The notes beneath the pieces are model-generated. The model was not told where the DNA came from. It made no database searches and worked only from the letters and a program-made list of their open reading frames with translations. Below are positions 1-6,034 of a stretch of 10,899 nt of DNA, one piece after another. Each line of letters opens with the position of its first letter. Position 1 is the stretch's first letter. A program made the position numbers and the translations under genes. Origin of the DNA: Candidatus Hodarchaeota archaeon (GTDB taxonomy: Archaea > Asgardarchaeota > Heimdallarchaeia > Hodarchaeales > Hodarchaeaceae); NCBI GenBank assembly GCA_016839665.1, contig JAEOTU010000275.1, forward strand, positions 1 through 10,899, read 5' to 3'.

Positions 1-556
1 GAATGGAGAAATTGCAGGGATGATTGTGAGATAGCAATTGTCTTTGAATTAGGTTTTGACGACTCTGCCAAACATTAAGAACTATATTAAGATTGGATTG
101 GGGAACAAGATGCATATCATCAATGAGCAAAAAGCCATTATTCACCTGTCCGAAAATACCTGCCCTAAATTGAAGGTCGAGATCAAGACTACCAACAATA
201 GCATTTATAGGAGCAGTAGGAGGCATTAATATGATAGGGGCGTATGTTTTATTGATTTTTAATTTCCTTTGTTTCTCTTCTTTCTTTTCGCATTTAAAAC
301 ACAAGTTTCCTCGAGTCGGGGAACACTTGAATTGACACTCTGTTATTACTTCTAAGGGAATCTGAAATCGTTGAAATGCATGCATAAATTGAGATTTTCC
401 CGTTCCTGTCCCACCAATAAGTATAAGCCCTTCAATGGAAGGATCAATAGCTATTAAGAGCAAAAGCAATTTTAGTTTCTCATTTCCTCGTAGTGTTGAA
501 ATGGGAAATGAGTAATTTTTTGGAAAAGAATTTGAAATTTGTCCAGTATCAGTCAT
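1..556 (-). CDS. Mg-chelatase ChlI/BchI-like AAA+ ATPase, partial (C-terminal part beyond left edge)
   Basis: The reading frame starts at ATG 554-556 and stays open to the window edge, giving 185 residues. Residues 16-47 resemble the ChlI/BchI opening (FPISTLRGNEKLKL, then LLLIAIDPSIEGLILIGG). Walker A is GGTGTGKS at 48-55. Cysteines C74, C78, C86 and C89 form the CxxxC...CxxC insert seen in many ChlI-type proteins, possibly a zinc site. IVGSLDLD (120-127) matches the family's VGSLDIE motif, and Walker B is LLIDDMHL at 143-150. The family normally has Asp-Glu in Walker B; here it is Asp-Asp, so ATP hydrolysis may be altered. ChlI/CobS-like subunits drive metal insertion into tetrapyrroles together with a CobN/ChlH subunit and a VWA subunit. 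Neither partner is visible, so the substrate is unknown; a MoxR-like remodelling role is possible. AAGGAAAAGACATT precedes the ATG. The gene lies 28 bp after hutU on the same strand, so co-transcription is likely. Confidence 0.85.
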   Translation of the reverse strand, partial: MTDTGQISNSFPKNYSFPISTLRGNEKLKLLLLLIAIDPSIEGLILIGGTGTGKSQFMHAFQRFQIPLEVITECQFKCSPTRGNLCFKCEKKEEKQRKLKINKTYAPIILMPPTAPINAIVGSLDLDLQFRAGIFGQVNNGFLLIDDMHLVPQSNLNIVLNVWQSRQNLIQRQLLSHNHPCNFSI

Positions 557-584
557 AATGTCTTTTCCTTGCTAGTAATTAAAA

Positions 585-2468
585 TTAAAGTAAGGTTATA
601 TTCACATTTTCCATTGGCGGGAAAAGTTTTACATTTGTACGCTCTTCAACAAACTGAATAATCTCAAGATACAATTTTCGGTAATTCATTTCTTTCTCAT
701 TTTTTCCTGGCACATTTATCTCATTTATTTCAGAAATTTGGAGTGCCTTATTATAACCAGCTGCAGCGTGACGTAAAATCGCTGACATGGGATCCCAGGT
801 TAAGACGCGAAATATCCTCTCTTGTGATAAGTGAGTTCCGTCAGCAACACAAACTTGACCTGCGTGAAGTGAATATCCTACCCCAACACCCCCTCCACCA
901 TGATAGCTAGTCCATGTTGCTCCACAAAGGGAATTACCTAATAAGTTCAAAACTGGATAATCTCCAATAGCGTCAGAGCCATCTTTCATTCCTTCAGTCT
1001 CTCGATAAGGACTTGCTACTGAACCACCATCTAAATGATCTCGTCCAATTATCACAGGAGCTTTAAGAGAACCATCTGAGTATAGTTTATTTAAAAGCAT
1101 TCCAAAAGCAGCCCTTCCTTTATAACCAACCCAAAAAACACGAGCAGGGAGACCTTTTTCAAAGGGAATATATTTGGAAGCTAAGTTTATCCAGTTTATT
1201 AACATTGGATCATCGTGAAACAGTATTTTAGCATAATTATCGGTTACCTGTATGTCTTCTGGGTCATTAGAAAGAGCTGCCCATCGAAATGGTCCTTTTC
1301 CTTCACAAAAGAGAGGACGGATATAATTTGGCACGAAACCAGAAAAATTAAAGGCCTCAGATAATCCTGCTTGAAAAGCTTGAGCACGAATGTTATTTCC
1401 ATAATCAAATGTTTCAGCACCTCTTTCTTGCAGAATAAGCATTGCTTGTACATGTCTCTTGACTGTCTCAAAAGCTCGTTTTTTGTACTCTACAGAATTT
1501 GATTTTCTTAGTTCCATCGCTTTAGAAAAAGTCAATCCCACTGGAACATAACCATTTAGCATATCGTGAGCGGAAGTTTGATCAGTTAGAACATGAGGGG
1601 TAATATTCTGTGAAATTAAATGTTCCAAAAGATCAACAGCATTGCACAGAATACCTATTGATGTAGGTTCACCTCTCTCTACAAATTCTTGAGCTAGTTG
1701 CACACCTTCTTCAATTGATTCAACTTTTGTGTCAAGATAGGGAGTTCCTTTGTCTCTACCTTCATTGAATATTCTTTTAAGATTTGCAGAATCAATCTCA
1801 GCAACTAGACCAGTTTTATTGGCCATTTTAATTGCTAAAGGTTGAGCTCCACCCATCAAACCTAAACCTGCTGTAACAACAATATTTTGCTCAAAATTAG
1901 AAAACGAGGTGAAATTTCGTTTAGATTCGGCTTTTTTAATTGCTGCAACGATAGTTTCATAAGTTCCCTGAATTATTCCTTGAAGACCAATAAAAATCCA
2001 GCTACCTGCAGTCATTTGGCCATAAACTGTTAAACCAGCATCAACAAACTCTTGAAAGGATTGAATCCAGTTGGGAACTATTACTGAGTTAGTTATAACA
2101 CAGCGAGGTGCGAGAGCATGAGTTATTGTTTTTCCATAAGGAACCCCTGATTGCATAAATAGGGTCTCATTCGGCTTTAAGGATTTAAGTAATTCAATAG
2201 TATCGTAATAAGCTTTCCAATTTCGCATAGCTTTTCCACTACCCCCATAAATGAAGAGACTCTCCCAATCTTTGCCATTGTGAAGGTTTGAAATTATTGC
2301 TCGGATAATTCCTTCTGTCTGCCAACCAGCAAGAGTTGTTGGTGTTAAAGCTTCCTTTCCTCTTGGAAGTGAGGGAATCTCTTGAGGTTTAAGATCTAAT
2401 CGTAGACATTCTTCCTCAGTTTTCTTATGCATGCCTTCTTGAATTTCCATCAATCGTGTTTTTTTCAT
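585..2468 (-). CDS. hutU: Urocanate hydratase (urocanase)
   Basis: Cytosolic enzyme of histidine degradation: it hydrates urocanate to 4-imidazolone-5-propionate using tightly bound NAD+ as an electrophile. Numbered from the first possible start (GTG at 2478-2480, 631 aa), conserved stretches are YGGSGKAMRNW (78-88), QSGVPYGKTITHALAPR (110-126), YGQMTAGSW (153-161), the NAD-binding GLGLMGG (205-211), LTDQTSAHDMLNGY (298-311), FDYGNNIR (358-365) and YIRPLFCEGKGPFRWAAL (386-403), which holds the family's active-site cysteine, here C392. GRDHLDGGSVASPYRETEGM (479-498) is also typical. It is longer than the usual bacterial enzyme of about 555 residues, with extra N- and C-terminal segments. I chose ATG 2466-2468 (627 aa) because GGTGA lies 8 nt upstream of it, while the GTG four codons earlier has no ribosome site. 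No other hut gene is in view. Family assignment is secure. Confidence 0.97.
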   Translation of the reverse strand: MKKTRLMEIQEGMHKKTEEECLRLDLKPQEIPSLPRGKEALTPTTLAGWQTEGIIRAIISNLHNGKDWESLFIYGGSGKAMRNWKAYYDTIELLKSLKPNETLFMQSGVPYGKTITHALAPRCVITNSVIVPNWIQSFQEFVDAGLTVYGQMTAGSWIFIGLQGIIQGTYETIVAAIKKAESKRNFTSFSNFEQNIVVTAGLGLMGGAQPLAIKMANKTGLVAEIDSANLKRIFNEGRDKGTPYLDTKVESIEEGVQLAQEFVERGEPTSIGILCNAVDLLEHLISQNITPHVLTDQTSAHDMLNGYVPVGLTFSKAMELRKSNSVEYKKRAFETVKRHVQAMLILQERGAETFDYGNNIRAQAFQAGLSEAFNFSGFVPNYIRPLFCEGKGPFRWAALSNDPEDIQVTDNYAKILFHDDPMLINWINLASKYIPFEKGLPARVFWVGYKGRAAFGMLLNKLYSDGSLKAPVIIGRDHLDGGSVASPYRETEGMKDGSDAIGDYPVLNLLGNSLCGATWTSYHGGGGVGVGYSLHAGQVCVADGTHLSQERIFRVLTWDPMSAILRHAAAGYNKALQISEINEINVPGKNEKEMNYRKLYLEIIQFVEERTNVKLFPPMENVNITLL

Positions 2469-2527
2469 AGAGAAATTCACCAGGAAACAGTTGATTTCAT
2501 TCAGCCGCGGAATGGTGAAAAGAAGAG

Positions 2528-2534
2528 TTATATG
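2528..2534 (-). promoter_or_regulatory. Candidate TATA box for hutU
   Basis: On the minus strand the sequence reads CATATAA in an AT-rich context about 60 nt upstream of the chosen hutU ATG. An archaeal start site about 25 nt further on would leave a leader of roughly 35 nt carrying the GGTGA site. No clear BRE is visible, so this is a weak call by position and composition only. Confidence 0.3.
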
Positions 2535-2581
2535 AAAATAATTATCGACAAATTAAACCTGATTACTTAGAAAGAAGGGTC

Positions 2582-2610
2582 TCTTAAGAACCTTTTTAAG
2601 CATCTTAAGA
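2582..2610. repeat. Two identical palindromes TCTTAAGA, 21 bp apart
   Basis: TCTTAAGA occurs at 2582-2589 and again at 2603-2610. Each copy is a perfect 8-bp palindrome, and the repeat distance of 21 bp equals about two helical turns, so both copies face the same side of the DNA. The pair lies about 115-140 bp upstream of the hutU start and about 50 bp upstream of its candidate TATA box. This arrangement suits a dimeric regulator binding twice. The regulator is unknown, and chance in AT-rich DNA is possible. Confidence 0.35.
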
Positions 2611-2638
2611 CAAAACTACTATAGCATTCTTCGTATCC

Positions 2639-2819
2639 CTCTTGGAATAGGTTTCAAGGGAAGGCACTCTTCAACATTTGAAGAGAAAGACGGTTGATGT
2701 GATACGGTCAAGCAATGCATACAGGAGTACTATCGCTTGAGAGTATATCTTTCTTGCGGAGGCTGTCCGTCAATCTGCCTAATGTAGCGTGAGTACTTTA
2801 CTTGTACCTTGCAGCTACA
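2639..2819 (+). other. Cluster of four consecutive hairpins; possible structured RNA
   Basis: Four stem-loops follow one another in non-coding DNA. (1) 2639-2660 pairs CTCTTGGAA with TTTCAAGGG around a TAGG loop, using two G-U pairs that exist only in plus-strand RNA. (2) 2667-2685 is a perfect 8-bp stem CTCTTCAA / TTGAAGAG with a CAT loop. (3) 2702-2746 pairs ATAC with GTAT and TCAAGC with GCTTGA, separated by a small GG/GA internal loop. (4) 2783-2819 pairs TGTAGC with GCTACA, with a nested GTAC/GTAC. No ORF explains the segment. I checked for signature sequences of RNase P RNA and SRP RNA and found none. This could be an unassigned small RNA or an untranslated region. The strand is inferred from the G-U pairs only. 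Confidence 0.25.
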
Positions 2820-3033
2820 AACCAAAAACTTCAGTTGATGGTAATTGACTTAAAATACTCCATCTACTCCATTGATTGAAAAGTTACGCCTCTCTATAAG
2901 GCTTCTTCTAAGTTTCAAGGTGAATATTCCTCTGATATAAACTATATCTTTGAAACGGGATATTTCTTTCTGAAGTTTTTAACCCACTATCAATTCCTTG
3001 GATCTGAAGTGTCTTATTACAAATAAATATCAG

Positions 3034-3047
3034 AAAACGAGGAAAAA
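3034..3047 (-). terminator. Candidate T-tract terminator of the GTPase gene
   Basis: Directly after the TAA stop (3048-3050) the minus strand reads TTTTT (3047-3043), then CCTCG and TTTT (3037-3034). Runs of T without a strong hairpin are typical archaeal termination signals. The call rests on sequence only. Confidence 0.35.
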
Positions 3048-3752
3048 TTACCCTTTTCGCAGCTCAGATACAAGAATATCGCGAATCACCATTTGAATAG
3101 GTTGGATGATTCGTTGGACTGGTTGAGGGCGCCGCTTAGGATTCCACTCCCCTCTACCCCAGGCTTCTTTTAAAGCTCCCAATGCCTCAAGACAACTAAC
3201 TTCAAAGGTACTAGCAAAAGTATCACGTAGTTTGTCTGAGACACCCGCTTCTAACATTAATTTTCCGACATCAGCAGCCGATATTCGTGTGTCAGCAGGC
3301 AGATCCATTTTATTCAGTATGATAGCCATTTTAACTTCACGTTGATAGATTTTCTCACCTAAAATCTGAAATAATTCAGTAAGGCTATCTCGATTTTCCT
3401 CCCAACGTGCTTTCTCTGAATCGATAACCACGATAATCCCATGAAGACCGTTGATAACGATTTTTCTCATAGACTTAAATCGATCTTGACCTGGTGTGGT
3501 AAAGAGATGATACTTGAATCCTTTTCCTGCACCTGTGCCTAAACCAAACGTTGCTTGATCGAATCCAATTGTTCGTTCAGTTGCTTTATCTTCTAGCTTC
3601 AAGAAGTTATAAACGCTCTGAGGATCTTCTTTTTTCTTAATGGCATGAAACAAGCTAAGCGCAGTAGTTTTTCCAGCCAATGTAGGGCCCCAAAATACAA
3701 TTTTAATCCCTTTTTGTGCCTCCTCAAAAACGAGCTCTTCTTCTTGACTCAA
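3048..3752 (-). CDS. Ras-superfamily small GTPase, MglA/Rup-like
   Basis: A 234-residue soluble GTPase with all five G motifs: G1 GPTLAGKT (22-29), G2 threonine about T61 in ERTIGFD, G3 TTPGQDRF (85-92), G4 NKMD (147-150) and G5 EVSCLEALG (184-192). The TPGQ form of G3, where Ras and Arf have D-x-x-G(Q), and the strand GKGFKYHLFTTPGQ point to the MglA/Rup branch instead of Rab or Arf. The 16 or so residues before the first strand are acidic, and the C-terminus (about 203-234) adds a proline-rich linker and a hydrophobic helix ending LRKG. There is no CaaX box, C-terminal cysteine or N-terminal glycine, so lipid anchoring is not indicated. The start codon is TTG 3750-3752, preceded by GAGG at 9 nt spacing; the next methionine lies deep inside the fold. 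Such GTPases usually work with a roadblock/longin-type activator, none of which is nearby. Biological role unknown. Confidence 0.9.
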   Translation of the reverse strand: MSQEEELVFEEAQKGIKIVFWGPTLAGKTTALSLFHAIKKKEDPQSVYNFLKLEDKATERTIGFDQATFGLGTGAGKGFKYHLFTTPGQDRFKSMRKIVINGLHGIIVVIDSEKARWEENRDSLTELFQILGEKIYQREVKMAIILNKMDLPADTRISAADVGKLMLEAGVSDKLRDTFASTFEVSCLEALGALKEAWGRGEWNPKRRPQPVQRIIQPIQMVIRDILVSELRKG

Positions 3753-3803
3753 TGTAAGCTTCCTCAGGTAATTTTATAGTCCGTAATGAAGAATAATTAT
3801 AGC

Positions 3804-3812
3804 TAATATAAA
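3804..3812 (-). promoter_or_regulatory. Candidate TATA box for the GTPase gene
   Basis: The minus strand reads TTTATATTA centred about 56 nt upstream of the TTG start, which would give a leader of about 30 nt including the GAGG site. A second box, TATAAAA at 3772-3778, is a better TATA match but sits only about 23 nt from the start codon and would make the transcript nearly leaderless. Which one is used cannot be decided from sequence. Confidence 0.35.
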
Positions 3813-4152
3813 CAACATGCCATAGAGTGTGAAAAAATGATACCTCTACGCTAACAAATAAGTCTACTTTATCATTAATAAGATGTTTCCAAATCCAATT
3901 CCTCATTGATTGTCAGAAATACGGCTTTGTGATTGTAATCGGATTTCATTAATCTATTAGAAACAAGAGGTTTTGACCCTCTTTATAAAATGAAAAGATC
4001 AAACTCATGTTAATTATGAAAATACAGCCTTATAGTTTAAGGAAAACTGAATAAAACTATTTTTATTAGAAGTTTTAGCAAAAAAATTAATACTGCTACA
4101 ATAATAAAACCTTATCAATTATTTCACAAGTATCTGTTTAAGTTCCAGAATT

Positions 4153-4159
4153 GGTGGAG
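4153..4159 (+). promoter_or_regulatory. Ribosome binding site of the PIG-L deacetylase
   Basis: GGTGGAG ends 8 nt before ATG 4168-4170 and is complementary to the archaeal 16S rRNA 3' end. It supports this ATG as the true start. Confidence 0.7.
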
Positions 4160-4167
4160 AAATACAC

Positions 4168-4914
4168 ATGAGTGACATTTTTGATGTGATTGCTGTTTCT
4201 CCTCACCCTGACGATGCAGAAATTGGTTGTGGTGGAACCTTAACCCAATTAGCTGAAAAATATAGTGTTGGAATAGTAGATTTGACCAATGGAGAACCAA
4301 CTCCCTTTAATGATGATCCAGAGATTCGAATTAAGGAATCCTTGGAAGCTGCTAGGATATTAGGAATCAAAAGAATCTTACTCGATCTTCCAAATCGTAA
4401 ACTTATGGATAGTATTAATGCTCGAATAGCTCTGGCCAAAATTTTTCGTCAAACAAAGCCAAAAATTGTAATAGGGATGCAGGGAATGACTCCTCAAGCG
4501 TCGCCTGACCATTACCAAAGTCAACTCATTTTTGATGCAGCAACTTTTTACAGTCGGTTATCTAAATGGGAACATCATTTTGAAGGGCTCCCTCCATGGA
4601 GAATTAAGCACGTATTTTACTATTTCACTGCTCGAGAATTGAATCTAGCGCCACATCCTCTTCAGTTCATTATGGACATCAGCGAACAGTTCGAAATAAA
4701 AAAACAATCTTTATTAGCTTATAAATCGCAATTTAAGGCGCATCCTTCTTATAACCCCCCAATTATTGACTGGATTGAAGGTATGGGACGATATTTTGGG
4801 TCGTTGATCGGATGTAAATATGGAGAAATTTTCTACGGATCGAAAATATTGAATTTTAATTTATTCCAGCAGTTTCTTGATCATTCCAACAATCAAGAAG
4901 GTCAAAAAGAATGA
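4168..4914 (+). CDS. PIG-L/LmbE-family zinc deacetylase, BshB1-like
   Basis: A 248-residue protein with the PIG-L N-terminal signature SPHPDDAEIGCGGT (11-24). By analogy with MshB and BshB, H13, D16 and H115 (in SPDH, 112-115) bind zinc and D15 is the catalytic base. GIVDLTNGEPT (35-45), RILGIKRILLDLPNRKL (63-79), VFYYFTARE (149-157), FIMDISEQFEIKKQSLLAYKSQF (167-189) and C-terminal YGEIF (218-222) all follow the BshB1 pattern. BshB1 deacetylates N-acetylglucosaminyl-malate in bacillithiol synthesis. In an archaeon the substrate is more safely described as an N-acetylglucosamine conjugate, for example a thiol precursor, a glycolipid head group or a chitin-derived sugar. The BshA glycosyltransferase and BshC ligase are not in the window. 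It has no signal peptide, so it is cytosolic. It is the only complete plus-strand gene here, divergent from the GTPase and convergent with the next gene. Confidence 0.93.
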   Translation: MSDIFDVIAVSPHPDDAEIGCGGTLTQLAEKYSVGIVDLTNGEPTPFNDDPEIRIKESLEAARILGIKRILLDLPNRKLMDSINARIALAKIFRQTKPKIVIGMQGMTPQASPDHYQSQLIFDAATFYSRLSKWEHHFEGLPPWRIKHVFYYFTARELNLAPHPLQFIMDISEQFEIKKQSLLAYKSQFKAHPSYNPPIIDWIEGMGRYFGSLIGCKYGEIFYGSKILNFNLFQQFLDHSNNQEGQKE

Positions 4915-4921
4915 ATTCTAG

Positions 4922-4927
4922 TTTTTT
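4922..4927 (+). terminator. Candidate T-tract terminator of the deacetylase gene
   Basis: Six T residues start 8 nt after the TGA stop in an 80-bp convergent gap. This fits archaeal intrinsic termination; no strong stem precedes it. Confidence 0.4.
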
Positions 4928-4994
4928 ACATATCTTTCTAAGTTAAAGAACAATTCATTTCGATCTCTATTCCATTGCTTTAAAATCCTAATTT

Positions 4995-5921
4995 CTAATC
5001 CTCACCATGGTTTCGTGCGATTTTTGCTGCAAATAGAGCATACTCTAAAAAGTCTTGAGGTTCTAATCGTTCGATAGAATCTTTTAATGAAGATAATATC
5101 AGATCTCGATTCTTTTCATCTGTAAAGGTTGATTGAGATAAACATTTGGAGTAAAAAATGGCAGCGTTTTGGAATTCTCCTAATTCATAAAGACCATCAG
5201 CGAGAGTTTGGTGTTCTTCTGGAGGATTAATTCTTGTTTCGGAGGTTAAGCCGTCAAGGAGATCTGCATAATGTTTCAGAGCTATTACTGCACAACGTAG
5301 ACCTTCGATGACTGCATGCTTAGCTAAATGATCACAAATTTTGACACGAAGCTTTGTAATGATTTCACGCTTTTGTAAATTTGAAGAAATAATCGAAACT
5401 AAGCGTTGATTTGCGCGCCAATATTGAGGAACCTCATAACCCTGAATAGGATCAGAGAAACGTTGTAAAATTCGGGATTTCACACCATATTCCGCTAGGT
5501 CTTTTACATTTATATCTGAACCAAGCGTATCAGAAATTCCAAACTCTCTCATCTTCGGCGTATAGAAAGATCGTAAATAGCTATAAAAGTCGAAATTATT
5601 TGGATAAATCTCACTAATATATTTCAACACGATTTTTCGAAACTCAGGGAAATGAGATAGTTCAGTTAACTGAAAAAGCTGTATCTCTGAACCATGTACG
5701 ATTGCGACTGAAATGATTTTTCCTTTTGGTCCGTCTGATTCAATTTTGAATATAGCAGTTCCAGATGGCAGAGAAATTGGAATAGTTACCTTTTTCTCAA
5801 AGACTGGTTTCTCTAAATCAATGCTTGTTACCCAATCTTCGACAAGAAGATTACTGAAAATCCATAGCTCGGGTTGACTGGAAATTTCTAATAACGTCTT
5901 GCGAGTTCTTTTCCGAGACAA
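4995..5921 (-). CDS. Uncharacterised protein with a TPR-like C-terminal segment
   Basis: 308 residues, not recognised. The N-terminus is very basic (SRKRTRK at 2-8). Residues 37-85 look like beta strands (KKVTIPISLPSGTAIFKIES, GKIISVAIVHGSEIQLFQL). Residues 90-230 look helical. The segment 236-262 (EEHQTLADGLYELGEFQNAAIFYSKCL) fits one tetratricopeptide-like helical pair, and the last 45 residues are amphipathic helix. There is no signal peptide, membrane segment or enzymatic motif that I can name, so a cytosolic scaffold or adaptor is the most that can be inferred. The start is TTG 5919-5921, with AAGG 9 nt upstream; an in-frame TGA lies six codons before it and the next methionine is at residue 124. 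It follows arcTGT by 113 bp on the same strand, but a TATA-like box in the gap suggests its own promoter. Confidence 0.8.
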   Translation of the reverse strand: MSRKRTRKTLLEISSQPELWIFSNLLVEDWVTSIDLEKPVFEKKVTIPISLPSGTAIFKIESDGPKGKIISVAIVHGSEIQLFQLTELSHFPEFRKIVLKYISEIYPNNFDFYSYLRSFYTPKMREFGISDTLGSDINVKDLAEYGVKSRILQRFSDPIQGYEVPQYWRANQRLVSIISSNLQKREIITKLRVKICDHLAKHAVIEGLRCAVIALKHYADLLDGLTSETRINPPEEHQTLADGLYELGEFQNAAIFYSKCLSQSTFTDEKNRDLILSSLKDSIERLEPQDFLEYALFAAKIARNHGED

Positions 5922-5942
5922 AATTTCATTCCTTCATTTTCT

Positions 5943-5950
5943 TAATTATA
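5943..5950 (-). promoter_or_regulatory. Candidate TATA box for the 308-residue protein gene
   Basis: The minus strand reads TATAATTA centred about 26 nt upstream of the TTG start. If used, transcription would begin almost at the start codon, giving a leaderless or near-leaderless mRNA. Weak evidence. Confidence 0.3.
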
Positions 5951-6034
5951 CAGTGAAATTCATAAAAAGTTCTCTGATAAATTTTGTTATTTCAACTTGA
6001 TTGGTGATCCTCCTTTCGACATGATAATTATCTA

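Larger units (their letters stand above)
2481..3047. other. Intergenic region between hutU and the GTPase gene
   Basis: About 570 bp with no convincing coding frame. Both neighbouring genes are on the minus strand, so this holds the hutU promoter and the end of the GTPase transcript. The left part carries the TATA-like box and the paired TCTTAAGA, and the middle carries the hairpin cluster. In 2820-3030 I see nothing definite beyond AT-rich sequence. Confidence 0.6.
3753..4167. other. Divergent intergenic region (GTPase / PIG-L deacetylase)
   Basis: About 415 bp, strongly AT-rich, between two divergently transcribed genes. It holds the minus-strand TATA candidates, an inverted repeat AAGAGG / CCTCTT at 3965-3970 and 3978-3983 (perfect 6-bp arms, 7-nt loop), and AT-rich sequence around 4095-4110 (AATAATAAAA) that could be the plus-strand TATA region. 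A 60-codon minus-strand frame reaching into the GTPase gene looks like chance. Confidence 0.55.

Noticed and set aside
142..180. Apparent frameshift in the ChlI-like gene near the Walker B region
   Set aside because: It came from a miscopied base in a first reading. Re-reading base by base gives one uninterrupted frame from 556 to the edge, continuing GSLDLDLQFRAGIFGQVNNG.
1244..1471. 75-residue minus-strand frame inside hutU
   Set aside because: It lies wholly within the conserved urocanase core, including the active-site region, in another frame.
2500..2830. RNase P RNA or SRP RNA
   Set aside because: Neither the conserved RNase P core stretches nor the SRP helix 8 consensus could be found on either strand, so only an unassigned structured region is reported.
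3724..3906. 60-residue minus-strand frame upstream of the GTPase
   Set aside because: It overlaps the GTPase start in another frame, has no ribosome site, and its composition follows the AT-rich promoter DNA.
6005..6025. Minus-strand AGGAGGATCACC and the 11-codon frame MSKGGSPIKLK after arcTGT
   Set aside because: It looks like a strong ribosome site or a 16S 3'-end fragment, but no start codon at proper spacing opens more than three codons, and the 11-codon frame has no support.
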